Part shown: one piece after another, positions 34,586 through 43,594 of the stretch
Layout: every line of letters starts with the position of its first letter
How positions within the stretch are numbered: position 1 is the first letter of the stretch
Source of the DNA: Pseudaquidulcibacter sp964443435
GTDB taxonomy: Bacteria; Pseudomonadota; Alphaproteobacteria; Caulobacterales; Aquidulcibacteraceae
Length of the DNA stretch: 64,000 nucleotides
Direction: 5' to 3'
Assembly: GCA_964443435.1 (NCBI GenBank)
Contig: CAYUCW010000001.1
Coordinates: forward strand, 101,347 to 165,346
The notes under the pieces: generated by a model
The model's input: only the letters and a program-made list of their open reading frames with translations
Told to the model about the DNA's origin: nothing
The model's database searches: none
Made by a program: the position numbers and the translations under genes

Positions 34586-36724
34586 ATGGCAGATAAGTTT
34601 ATTTTTGATTTTGATTATGACGTACTCAATACGCAATCAAAAGAAAAACCAATCGATTGGGTTCCTCATAAACCTTCATTTCCTGAAAAGCTTGAAGGCG
34701 GAAGGCCATTTGAACTTGTCGCACCCTATGAGCCATCAGGGGATCAGCCAGCCGCAATCGAAGAACTTGTCGAAAATATTAATTCGAATGAAAAAAACCA
34801 AGTTTTATTAGGTGTTACAGGTTCAGGAAAAACTTATACAATGGCGCAAACTATCGCGCGTTTGCAAAGACCTGCGCTTATAATGGCGCATAATAAAACC
34901 CTTGCCGCGCAATTATATGGAGAGTTTAAGTCATTTTTTCCAAATAATGCGGTTGAATATTTCGTTTCATACTATGATTATTATCAGCCAGAGGCATATG
35001 TCGCCCGTACCGATACTTATATTGAAAAAGAATCAACAGTTAATGAGCAGATAGATAGAATGCGTCATTCGGCCACTAGATCATTGCTTGAACGCGATGA
35101 CGTTATTATTGTTGCATCGGTGTCTTGTATTTATGGTATTGGGTCGGTTGAATCTTATTCCAATATGACCATAAGCCTTAATGTAGGGCAGTCTTATGAC
35201 ATTACGCATTTATCGCGTGAACTTGTTGCCCTTCAATATAAGCGAAATGATATAGGCTTTAATCGCGGCAATTTCCGAATAAGAGGCGATGTAATCGATA
35301 TTTATCCTTCGCATTTAGAAGATGCGGCTTGGCGCATAAGCTTTTTTGGCGATGATATTGAGTCAATTACTGAATTTGACCCTTTAACCGGCAAAAAGAC
35401 TTCTGAACTAAAAGATATAAAAGTTTACGCAAATAATCACTATATTTTGCCAAGGCCTGCGCTTTCATCGGCAATGGCTAAAATCAAAGCTGAATCCGAA
35501 GCAAGGGTTAAATGGTTTCAAGAGAATGGTAAATTAATCGAAGCCCAAAGACTTGAAGAAAGAACAAAATTTGATCTTGAAACTATGATGGCGACGGGTT
35601 TTTGTTCGGGAATTGAAAATTACTCAAGATATCTTACCGGAAGAATGCCAGGAGAACCGCCGCCAACCTTGTTTGAATATCTCCCTGATAATGCAATTGT
35701 TTTTGTCGATGAAAGTCATGTTTCTGTTCCACAAATTGGGGCAATGTTCAAAGGTGATAATCAAAGAAAGCGAACACTTTCTGATTTTGGTTTCAGGCTT
35801 CCTTCGTGTATGGATAATCGCCCATTAAGATTTGAAGAATGGGATGAAATGCGTGGGCAAACAATATTTGTATCCGCAACCCCAGGCCCATGGGAACTTA
35901 CAAAGACCGAAGGCGTGTATGTAGAGCAGGTGATAAGACCAACGGGGCTTATTGATCCACCTGTTGAAGTGCGCCCTGTTCAAGCGCATGGTCGAACTCA
36001 GATTGATGATTGTCTTGAAGAATCAAGAATTGCAATTGAAAATGGTCATAGAGTACTGGTCACTACGCTTACTAAAAAAATGGCGGAAGACTTAACCGAT
36101 TATATGCATGAACAAGGGCTTAAAGTCCGTTATATGCACTCGGATGTTGATACGGTCGAGCGTATAGAGATTATCCGTGATTTAAGGAATGGTGTTTTTG
36201 ATATTCTTATTGGAATCAATCTATTACGTGAAGGTCTTGATATTCCTGAATGTGGGCTTGTTTGTATTACTGATGCCGATAAAGAAGGCTTTTTACGTTC
36301 CGAAACCTCACTTGTACAAACCATTGGTCGCGCGGCAAGGAATTCAGAATCAAAAGTTATTTTATATGCCGATAGAATTACGGGCTCTATGGAACGGGCA
36401 ATGCGCGAAACTTCAAGAAGGCGCGAAAAACAGATTGCTTATAATATTGCTAATAATATTACGCCAACCACCATTAAATCTGAAATTAAAGATGTGATGG
36501 AGGCGGTTTATGGTGAAGCGGCAACCCATAATTACCGAACTTCTAATGATGCCAATAAATCAATTAAACCTAGACCTGAAAATAAGCATGGTGATAATCT
36601 TCGTGCAGTAATCACTGGATTAGAGAAAAAAATGCGTGCTGCCGCCGAAGAATTAGAGTTTGAAGAGGCCGCAAAATTAAGAGATGAAATCCATGCTCTA
36701 GAGAAATTAGAGCTTGGAATTTAA
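34586..36724 (+). CDS. uvrB: Excinuclease ABC subunit B
   Basis: Damage-verifying helicase-like subunit of nucleotide excision repair. 712 aa, normal length. Walker A GVTGSGKT, the beta-hairpin YYDYYQPEAYV, DEXX box DESH, motif VI GRAARN and a C-terminal UVR domain (from about residue 670) that contacts UvrC. Monocistronic by spacing. Confidence 0.97.
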   Translation: MADKFIFDFDYDVLNTQSKEKPIDWVPHKPSFPEKLEGGRPFELVAPYEPSGDQPAAIEELVENINSNEKNQVLLGVTGSGKTYTMAQTIARLQRPALIMAHNKTLAAQLYGEFKSFFPNNAVEYFVSYYDYYQPEAYVARTDTYIEKESTVNEQIDRMRHSATRSLLERDDVIIVASVSCIYGIGSVESYSNMTISLNVGQSYDITHLSRELVALQYKRNDIGFNRGNFRIRGDVIDIYPSHLEDAAWRISFFGDDIESITEFDPLTGKKTSELKDIKVYANNHYILPRPALSSAMAKIKAESEARVKWFQENGKLIEAQRLEERTKFDLETMMATGFCSGIENYSRYLTGRMPGEPPPTLFEYLPDNAIVFVDESHVSVPQIGAMFKGDNQRKRTLSDFGFRLPSCMDNRPLRFEEWDEMRGQTIFVSATPGPWELTKTEGVYVEQVIRPTGLIDPPVEVRPVQAHGRTQIDDCLEESRIAIENGHRVLVTTLTKKMAEDLTDYMHEQGLKVRYMHSDVDTVERIEIIRDLRNGVFDILIGINLLREGLDIPECGLVCITDADKEGFLRSETSLVQTIGRAARNSESKVILYADRITGSMERAMRETSRRREKQIAYNIANNITPTTIKSEIKDVMEAVYGEAATHNYRTSNDANKSIKPRPENKHGDNLRAVITGLEKKMRAAAEELEFEEAAKLRDEIHALEKLELGI

Positions 36725-36895
36725 ATTTTAAGTTGATTAAATAAACATCAGTTTAGACATTAGCAAAAATTAATTAAATATGCCGAAAAAATACGCATTT
36801 TGGGTGTATTTCAACAGCATTTGCCCTTGATTAAAACCGCGACACAAAGCATGGAATTACATACTATTTTAACCTAGAATTTGTGAAAGAAAAAA

Positions 36896-37942
36896 ATGTT
36901 CGGTAAGCTTTTTAACTGGTTTTCAAGCGACATGGCGATTGACCTTGGTACTGCTAATACTCTTGTTTATGTTAAGGGTCGTGGCGTAGTTCTAAATGAG
37001 CCTTCAGTAGTTGCATATTCTGTTAAAGGCGGTCGCAAGGTTGTTCAGGCGGTTGGTGATTATGCTAAGCTTATGCTTGGTCGTACCCCTGGTCAGATTG
37101 AGGCTATTCGCCCAATGCGTGACGGCGTTATCGCCGATTTCGAAGTTGCCGAAGAAATGATTAAGCAATTTATCAAACGCGCTGGCGATGATAAAAAATC
37201 ATGGTTCAGAGGTAAGCCAAGAATTGTAATTTGCGTTCCATCTGGTGCTACACCTGTTGAAAGACGTGCAATCCTTGATGCGGCTATGAATGCAGGTGCG
37301 CTTGATGCAAGCTTAATTGAAGAGCCTATGGCGGCTGCTATTGGTGCGGGCCTTGCAATTGATCAGCCTTCTGGGTCTATGGTTGTTGATATTGGCGGCG
37401 GTACAACCGAAGTTGCGGTTCTTTCATTAGAAGGCATAGTTTATGCGCGTTCGGTTCGTGTTGGTGGCGATAGAATGGATGAGAGCATTATTAACCACTT
37501 AAGACGCTCTGAAAATCTTTTAATTGGTGAAACAACTGCTGAAAGAATCAAAAAAGAAATCGGTTCGGCTATGCCGCCAAGTGATGGCGTTGGTCTTATG
37601 ATGTCGGTTAAAGGTCGTGACCTTGTAAATGGTGTTCCTCGTGAAGCGCAAATTTCAGAAAAATCAATTGCTAGTGCACTTGCAGACCCAGTTGAAGAAA
37701 TCGTAGAGGCGGTTCGCGTTGCGCTTGAAACAACACCTCCTGAACTTGCGGCGGATATTGTTGATAAAGGTATTATGCTTACTGGTGGCGGCGCATTATT
37801 AAGAAATCTTGATATTGTACTTCGTCAAAGAACTGGCTTGCCTGTAAGCGTTGCTGATGATGCGCTTTCTTGCGTTGTTCTTGGAACTGGTAAATGCGTA
37901 GAAAATCTTGAGCAATGGAAAGGCATCCTTAGCAAAGTTTAA
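36896..37942 (+). CDS. mreB: Rod shape-determining protein MreB
   Basis: Bacterial actin that guides side-wall synthesis. 348 aa. IDLGTANTLVYVKGRGVVLNEPSVVA, the phosphate loop DIGGGTTEVAV, and LTGGGALL near the end are typical. An amphipathic N-terminus (MFGKLFNWFSSD) for membrane binding is visible. First gene of mreB-mreC-mreD-mrdA-rodA; 171 bp of AT-rich DNA precede it, in which I see no convincing promoter. Confidence 0.97.
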   Translation: MFGKLFNWFSSDMAIDLGTANTLVYVKGRGVVLNEPSVVAYSVKGGRKVVQAVGDYAKLMLGRTPGQIEAIRPMRDGVIADFEVAEEMIKQFIKRAGDDKKSWFRGKPRIVICVPSGATPVERRAILDAAMNAGALDASLIEEPMAAAIGAGLAIDQPSGSMVVDIGGGTTEVAVLSLEGIVYARSVRVGGDRMDESIINHLRRSENLLIGETTAERIKKEIGSAMPPSDGVGLMMSVKGRDLVNGVPREAQISEKSIASALADPVEEIVEAVRVALETTPPELAADIVDKGIMLTGGGALLRNLDIVLRQRTGLPVSVADDALSCVVLGTGKCVENLEQWKGILSKV

Positions 37943-37958
37943 TTAAAAGGGTGCAATA

Positions 37959-39113
37959 ATGGTAAGACGTGGTTCGTCGCGGAAAAAAGGGCTAGGCTCT
38001 GGAACTATTACTGGAATCGTAAGTTTTGTTATCATTAGCGGACTTGCGTTTTATGTAAATTATACAAAGCCGAAGGTTTTTGAAAATATAAATGCTGATG
38101 GAATCGCGGGTGGTTTTGCGTCTGTATTCAAAGGTCCTAAAACTTGGGTTGTAAACTCTCAAAATTATATTAGTTCTTTTTTCACAAATGCTGAAGAAGT
38201 AAGGACGCTAAGGCAAGAAAACCTTGCCCTACTTGAGTGGAAGTCACAGGCGCATGCTATTGCGGAGCGTTTAGAAACCTATGAAAAGCTAAATAATATT
38301 AAATCGGAAGTTACAATTGGCACAGTCTCAGGCCGTTTGATTGCTGAGACTTCAGGACCATTTTCAAAAACTGGAATAATTAATATTGGTTCAAATAGTG
38401 GTATTGGAACAAATTGGATTGTTATTAATCAAAATGGTTTTGTAGGTAGAGTAATTTCTGTAAGTAAAAATTCATCACGCATTTTATTAGCAACCGATAA
38501 TGATAGCCGTATTTCGGTTATGGGTGAAAATACACGTTCACGAGCTATGATGATTGGTGATACTTCGGTTGCCCCAGTTTTGCAGCATTTAAATTTTCCT
38601 CCTACCATGAAAAATGGCGAGTTTTTAGTGACCTCTGGCGATGATGGCTTTATTCCACGCGGTATAAGTGTTGGAACTGCTGGAAAAGCACCTGATGGTA
38701 AATGGCGCGTAATTTTGGCCACTAATAAATCGGCAATAGATTTTGTAAAAATAATTCGTCCTAATAATATACCTGCGCCTATTGATAAAGTAACTATGCC
38801 AGAATTTGGTACAGTTGAAGTTATAGAGCCAACTCAGTCAGATGTTGTTCTAAATCCCAGTGCCGGCGTACTTACGACTGCTGTAACACCTGAAGCAATT
38901 GCCCAAGCCCAAAAAATTAAACGATTAGAAATCGAAAGGGATAAAGCTTTAGTATTGGCTAAAAAAGTTCAAGAATCCCAAAATAAAAAAGCTGAAGCTA
39001 AATCAAAATCTGAAACAAAACAGATTGTACCTTTAGGAAATGAGCCTATTGCAGTGCCACTTAAACCTGAAGCTCCTGCTCAGAATCCTGTTCAAGAAAA
39101 TACAACGCCTTAA
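37959..39113 (+). CDS. mreC: Rod shape-determining protein MreC
   Basis: Periplasmic scaffold of the elongasome. 384 aa: basic N-terminus, one membrane helix (about residues 18-36), a coiled coil (about 75-115), the beta-rich core (GRLIAETSGPFSKTGIINIGSNSGI) and a long C-terminal tail from about residue 285 that is Pro/Lys/Glu-rich, as in other alphaproteobacteria. The stop overlaps mreD (TAATG). Confidence 0.92.
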   Translation: MVRRGSSRKKGLGSGTITGIVSFVIISGLAFYVNYTKPKVFENINADGIAGGFASVFKGPKTWVVNSQNYISSFFTNAEEVRTLRQENLALLEWKSQAHAIAERLETYEKLNNIKSEVTIGTVSGRLIAETSGPFSKTGIINIGSNSGIGTNWIVINQNGFVGRVISVSKNSSRILLATDNDSRISVMGENTRSRAMMIGDTSVAPVLQHLNFPPTMKNGEFLVTSGDDGFIPRGISVGTAGKAPDGKWRVILATNKSAIDFVKIIRPNNIPAPIDKVTMPEFGTVEVIEPTQSDVVLNPSAGVLTTAVTPEAIAQAQKIKRLEIERDKALVLAKKVQESQNKKAEAKSKSETKQIVPLGNEPIAVPLKPEAPAQNPVQENTTP

Positions 39114-39604
39114 TGTCTAGATTTAATTATAGAGATACGCAAACCTATAATCCAAGTATTGGATATATCTTGGTTGTTGTTTTATTATTATGTAATTTCT
39201 CTGGTATTTATGTTTTTAATTTAGGATCTATCTTTCCCCTTGCTATACTTTGGCCTTTAACAATTTGGCAGATTAATCCATTTAGATTAAAAGACCTTTT
39301 GGCCTTAATTGTGCTTTCAATTCTTCAAGACTTTATTGTTTTTGATGGATTTGGAACTAATCTATTGATTAATCTTCATTGTCTCATTATTGGCTATGCC
39401 ATAAGAAAGCTGACATCTTTTATTCAAGTCGGATCTTATATTGAAATTATAATAATGAGTTTAATCTATATTTTGATTAGTTCAATTTATTCAATATTAA
39501 ACCAAGAAGTTTTCGACTTATTAAGTTTAGTATTTCCAATTGGTTTAGCTATAATTTTATACCCAAGAGTTTATAAATTCTTCTATTTCTTAGAGGAAGA
39601 ATAA
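39113..39604 (+). CDS. mreD: Rod shape-determining protein MreD
   Basis: 163-aa hydrophobic protein with about five helices, between mreC and mrdA and coupled to both by TAATG overlaps. Sequence similarity in this family is low; the call rests on size, hydrophobic pattern and position. Confidence 0.85.
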   Translation: MSRFNYRDTQTYNPSIGYILVVVLLLCNFSGIYVFNLGSIFPLAILWPLTIWQINPFRLKDLLALIVLSILQDFIVFDGFGTNLLINLHCLIIGYAIRKLTSFIQVGSYIEIIIMSLIYILISSIYSILNQEVFDLLSLVFPIGLAIILYPRVYKFFYFLEEE

Positions 39605-41451
39605 TGGCTGAGAATGTCGATTTCGAAAAGAGAGCCTTAATAGTAAGTGGGTTTGGCGGCTTAGTATTTGGTGCGCTTGGCCTAAGAATGGCGCAATTAC
39701 AGATTTTGGGTAATAACGAATTTAGGCTTCAAGCGGCTGAAAATCAGTTTAATTTATCGCTACTTCCTGCATCGCGTGGCGTAATTTATGATAGATTTGG
39801 TATTCAATTAGCTGTTAATCGCCGTGATTTCAGGGTTATGGTTGTTCGTGACGAAGTTGGCACAAGAGATGACTTAAACCATACTATTGATAAGGTTGCG
39901 GCCATTCTTGGAATGAATAATATTCAAGCCGATAAAGTAAAAAAAGAAGCACAGCTTGCGCCTAAATATCTTCCAACACAAATTGCATCTAATTTAAGTT
40001 GGGAAAAATATTCTAGATTAGGTACATATACAGTTTTCATGAATGGCGTTCACCCTGAAATGGGCGAAGCAAGAAACTATCCTTTAGGTGAAGCTTTTGG
40101 ACATGTTGTTGGCTATGTTGCTAAAGCAAATGCCAATGAAGCGAAAGATGATAAGGATTTAAAGCATCCTGCGATAAGACTTGGTAAAGAAGGCGTTGAA
40201 AAAGCTCTAGAAAATAGACTTAAAGGTAAACATGGCGCAAAAAAATTAGAAGTAACCGCGCGCGGTAAAGTCATAAGAGAAGTTCCAGATCCAACTCTTG
40301 ATCCAATTGCAGGTGAGCCAATTGTAACTTCACTTGATGCTGAACTTCAACAACTTGCATATAATCAATTTAAAGAAGGTGAATCTGGAAGCGCGGTTTT
40401 AATGGATGTTGCAACTGGAGAGCTATTGGTTTTATGTTCCGCGCCGTCGTATGATCCGAATAAATTTGTTAATGGCATTTCTTATCCAGATTATAAAGCC
40501 TATAATGAAAGCATTTATAGGCCACTTTATAATAAAGTTATAAAAGGTCTTTATCCACCGGCTTCGACGTTCAAAATGATAGTAGGGCTTGCAGCTCTTG
40601 AACATGGTGTAACAACTCCTGAAGAAGAAATAAATTGTCCAGGTTTTTTATATATTGGTAATCGAAGATTTCGTTGTATGAAAAGAAGTGGCCATGGAAG
40701 ATTAAACCTGAAAGACGCAATCAAAGTTTCTTGTGATGTGTATTTTTATGAGATGGGCAAACGTCTTGGTGGTGATAAAATCGCGGATACGGCAAGGCGA
40801 TTTGGCTTTGGCGAGGCGTTTGATATTGGTATACCTGGTGTTGCAAAAGGTCACGTTCCAGATTCTAAATGGAAATGGGAAAAGCGTAAGCAAAAATGGG
40901 CAATTTACGACTCGGTTAATATGTCAATCGGGCAGGGGCTTATGGTTGCAACACCGCTCCAGCTTGCGGTAATGACTGCAAGAATTGCGTCAAAAGGTAA
41001 AAAAATAGTTCCAAAACTAATACGCGACAAGGATGCCGAACGTCATATAATTTTTGAAGATATTGACGTTAATAAAGATAATATCAATAAAGTTTATGAA
41101 GGTATGGTTGCCGTTACCAATGAAGCAGGCGGAACCGCCAATCGGGATCTTGGCCTTGAAGGCGTTACGATTGCAGGTAAAACTGGTACTGCGCAAGTTA
41201 GAGCAATTAATGAATCTGATAGATCTAATAGATTAGCAAATTGGATACATAAAGATCATGCATTATTTGTTTCTTTTGCCCCTGCTGATAATCCAAAATA
41301 TGTGTGTGTAATTGTATCAGAGCATGGTGTGTCTGGATCAGCTGGCGCCGCACCAAAAGCAAGAGAAATCTTAAAAGCTGCGTTAATAAAAGATCCAATT
41401 AATATGAAATCTTTTGATCCATACGAACTAAGCAAAGAAAAGGAAGATTAG
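39604..41451 (+). CDS. mrdA: Penicillin-binding protein 2 (elongasome transpeptidase)
   Basis: Class B PBP that cross-links side-wall peptidoglycan with RodA. 615 aa: N-terminal membrane helix (about 10-30), dimerisation domain with SRGVIYDRFG, and the transpeptidase domain with the active serine Ser321 (STFK), the second motif SCD (376-378) and Lys526 of KTGT. All three motifs are intact. Directly followed by rodA with no gap. Confidence 0.96.
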   Translation: MAENVDFEKRALIVSGFGGLVFGALGLRMAQLQILGNNEFRLQAAENQFNLSLLPASRGVIYDRFGIQLAVNRRDFRVMVVRDEVGTRDDLNHTIDKVAAILGMNNIQADKVKKEAQLAPKYLPTQIASNLSWEKYSRLGTYTVFMNGVHPEMGEARNYPLGEAFGHVVGYVAKANANEAKDDKDLKHPAIRLGKEGVEKALENRLKGKHGAKKLEVTARGKVIREVPDPTLDPIAGEPIVTSLDAELQQLAYNQFKEGESGSAVLMDVATGELLVLCSAPSYDPNKFVNGISYPDYKAYNESIYRPLYNKVIKGLYPPASTFKMIVGLAALEHGVTTPEEEINCPGFLYIGNRRFRCMKRSGHGRLNLKDAIKVSCDVYFYEMGKRLGGDKIADTARRFGFGEAFDIGIPGVAKGHVPDSKWKWEKRKQKWAIYDSVNMSIGQGLMVATPLQLAVMTARIASKGKKIVPKLIRDKDAERHIIFEDIDVNKDNINKVYEGMVAVTNEAGGTANRDLGLEGVTIAGKTGTAQVRAINESDRSNRLANWIHKDHALFVSFAPADNPKYVCVIVSEHGVSGSAGAAPKAREILKAALIKDPINMKSFDPYELSKEKED

Positions 41452-42618
41452 ATGAACGCAATAATCGCCTTTTTTATGAATGAAAATACTTCAAGTATTG
41501 GATTTAAATTAAGAAAAATCGAATGGGGCTTAGTATTAATGACAAGCCTTATTACGATTTTTGGTACTGCGCTTTTATATGGTGCGGCAGGCGGTAATTG
41601 GCAGCCGTGGGCGCTTGACCATATTACTAGATATTTCCTTTTTATAAATATTATGATTATAGTAGCGCTTATTGATATAAGAATTTGGTATCATCTTGCA
41701 TATCCTGCATATGCCATAGTATTTATTCTATTATTAGGTGTTGAGTTTGCAGGTGATATAAGTCTTGGTGCACAAAGGTGGCTAAAAATTGGTCCAATAA
41801 GATTACAGCCATCGGAATTTATGAAAATTACAATTATCATGACTTTGGCGCGTTATTATAATGATTTAAATGTCCCTAATATTGCCAAGTTTAAGTATCA
41901 CATTGTTCCTATTGTACTTGCATTATTCCCTACAGCTTTAATTATGCACCAGCCCGATTTAGGAACTGGATCTACTGTTGCACTTGTTGCCGCTGTAATT
42001 ATTTTTATTTCAGGTATTGCTTGGCGTTATATTATTGGTTCAATTGTAACCGCACTAACAGGGTTTTATATAGCATATCACTATGTGCTTTATGATTTTC
42101 AGCGCGCACGTATAGATACTTTCCTTAAGCCAGACAGCGACCCACTCGGAAAAGGGTATCAAATTACACAGTCAAAAATTGCAATTGGCTCTGGTGGTTT
42201 TTTTGGTGTTGGATATATGAATGGAACACAAAGCCAATTGGATTTCCTCCCTGAAAGACATACGGATTTTGTATTTTCAATGCTCCTTGAAGAGTTTGGA
42301 ATGTCAGGCGGGATTTTTGTACTTTTGGTCTATTCTGCGGCAATGGCTTATGGAATATGGATTGCGCTTTCGTCCAGAAGCTATTTTGGAAAATTGCTTG
42401 CCGCAGGCGTGACGTTCTTATTATTCATCTATGTAAGTATTAATGCCGCAATGATTATGGGGCTTTTTCCAGTTGTGGGTATGCCAATGCCTCTTTTAAG
42501 CTATGGCGGCTCGGTTATGCTTTCGGTTATGTTTGCAATTGGCTTAATTCAAAATGTAAAAGTAAACCGCGATAAAATAATAAATTCAGGTTTTGAAATC
42601 CGCGAAAATATTAAATAA
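41452..42618 (+). CDS. rodA: Peptidoglycan glycosyltransferase RodA
   Basis: SEDS-family polymerase of the elongasome. 388 aa with about ten helices. LGAQRWLKIGPIRLQPSEFMKI, HQPDLGTGSTV and GLFPVVGMPMPLLSYGGS are the SEDS signatures; the catalytic aspartate is in QPDLG. Its ATG directly follows the mrdA stop. Last gene of the operon; the stop lies within a perfect 10-bp inverted repeat. Confidence 0.96.
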   Translation: MNAIIAFFMNENTSSIGFKLRKIEWGLVLMTSLITIFGTALLYGAAGGNWQPWALDHITRYFLFINIMIIVALIDIRIWYHLAYPAYAIVFILLLGVEFAGDISLGAQRWLKIGPIRLQPSEFMKITIIMTLARYYNDLNVPNIAKFKYHIVPIVLALFPTALIMHQPDLGTGSTVALVAAVIIFISGIAWRYIIGSIVTALTGFYIAYHYVLYDFQRARIDTFLKPDSDPLGKGYQITQSKIAIGSGGFFGVGYMNGTQSQLDFLPERHTDFVFSMLLEEFGMSGGIFVLLVYSAAMAYGIWIALSSRSYFGKLLAAGVTFLLFIYVSINAAMIMGLFPVVGMPMPLLSYGGSVMLSVMFAIGLIQNVKVNRDKIINSGFEIRENIK

Positions 42619-42633
42619 TCAATTATTTTCGCG
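42601..42633. terminator. Inverted repeat over the rodA and ohrR stop codons
   Basis: Perfect 10-bp arms CGCGAAAATA/TATTTTCGCG around a 13-nt loop that holds both convergent stop codons. It could end transcription from both sides, although no long T-run follows. Confidence 0.4.
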
Positions 42634-43063
42634 ATAGATTATCACGAAGCATATTTAATCCATTTTGCATGGTTTTTATTTCATCAATTCCCATGCCTAT
42701 TTCTTCAAAAATATTTAAAGGCACGCATTCAGCATTTTTTGCAGTATCTTTGCCTTTATCAGTAAGAGTAATTCTTACTATTCTTTCATCTTCTGTACTT
42801 CTAGTTCGTTTTACAAAGCCATTGGCCTCTAGGCGTTTTAGAAGAGGGGTAATCGTATTCGATTCAAGAAATAGACTATCACTTATCTCTTTAATGGTTT
42901 GATTTGCTTTTGAATTAATAAGAATAATCGCCAAATATTGCAGGTAAGTTAGGCCAAGTTTTTCTAGATGTTTCTTATATGCCTTATTAAAAGCAAGTCC
43001 AGTTGAATAGACGCTAAAGCAAAGAAAATTGTTTAAAGCAGGATTGTTATTTTTATCACTCAT
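42623..43063 (-). CDS. ohrR: Organic peroxide-sensing repressor OhrR (MarR family)
   Basis: 146-aa MarR-type winged-helix repressor. The reactive cysteine of OhrR is present at Cys15 (NFLCFSVYSTG), with a second Cys113 (AECVPL) that could form the disulfide in the two-Cys mechanism. DNA-binding helices are in TIKEISDSLFLESNTITPLLKRLEANGFV and wing TEDERIVRITLT. It is divergent from ohr and the two share an intergenic operator region, which supports the call strongly. Confidence 0.92.
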   Translation of the reverse strand: MSDKNNNPALNNFLCFSVYSTGLAFNKAYKKHLEKLGLTYLQYLAIILINSKANQTIKEISDSLFLESNTITPLLKRLEANGFVKRTRSTEDERIVRITLTDKGKDTAKNAECVPLNIFEEIGMGIDEIKTMQNGLNMLRDNLSRK

Positions 43064-43076
43064 AATCCTATATACC

Positions 43077-43086
43077 TCGCATACGA
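43077..43086. promoter_or_regulatory. Second, imperfect OhrR operator copy near ohrR
   Basis: TCGCATACGA matches the perfect site TCGTATACGA 51 bp away with one mismatch. It lies 14 bp upstream of the ohrR start, consistent with autoregulation. Inferred from the repeat, not known. Confidence 0.55.
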
Positions 43087-43099
43087 TTAAAAAACAATA

Positions 43100-43139
43100 T
43101 TGACATTCGCTTTGATTCTAATTATATATCGTATACGAT
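43100..43139 (+). promoter_or_regulatory. ohr promoter with palindromic OhrR operator
   Basis: A -35 box TTGACA (43100-43105), a 17-bp spacer and a -10 box TATATA (43123-43128) form the best sigma-70-like promoter in the window. The perfect 12-bp palindrome ATCGTATACGAT (43128-43139) overlaps the -10 end and expected start site, where repressor binding would block RNA polymerase. Confidence 0.7.
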
Positions 43140-43167
43140 TTAATCGTTTATGAATAAAGGTGATAAA

Positions 43168-43593
43168 ATGTCTGTTAATGTACTATATACCACTTCAGCA
43201 ACTGCTAATGGTGGCCGTGATGGCGTGGCAAAAACTTATGATGGCGCGCTGGAAGTTAAATTAACTACTCCTAAGGAATTGGGTGGCGCTGGCGGTGATG
43301 GCAATAACCCAGAGCAATTGTTTGCGGCTGGCTATTCTGCTTGTTTCTTGGGTGCGCTTAAAGCGGTTGCACGTCAGGAAAAAGTAAAAATTCCTGATGA
43401 AACAACCGTTAAGGCAACTGTTGGTATTGGCCCACGTTCAGAAGGTGGTTTTGGGATAACTGCGGCACTTGAAATTAATATACCTGAAATGGATAAAGAA
43501 ATTGCAAAAGCCCTTGTTGAAAAAGCGCATTTCGTCTGCCCATATTCGAATGCAACTCGCAATAATGTTGATGTTGGATTAATGGTTCTATAG
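43168..43593 (+). CDS. ohr: Organic hydroperoxide resistance protein Ohr
   Basis: Thiol peroxidase of the OsmC/Ohr family that reduces fatty-acid hydroperoxides. 141 aa from the ATG at 43168, preceded by AAAGG; an upstream in-frame ATG at 43150 would add six residues and lacks a ribosome site. Catalytic residues are visible: Arg17 (GGRDG), Glu49, Cys59 (SACFLGALK) and resolving Cys124 (HFVCPYSNATR). Ohr rather than OsmC by the YTTSATANGGRDG start and neighbouring ohrR. Confidence 0.95.
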   Translation: MSVNVLYTTSATANGGRDGVAKTYDGALEVKLTTPKELGGAGGDGNNPEQLFAAGYSACFLGALKAVARQEKVKIPDETTVKATVGIGPRSEGGFGITAALEINIPEMDKEIAKALVEKAHFVCPYSNATRNNVDVGLMVL

Positions 43594-43594
43594 G

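Noticed and set aside
36725..36895. Promoter for mreB in the 171-bp gap
   Set aside because: TTGATT and TACTAT boxes are present, but their spacing is far too long; no supported promoter.
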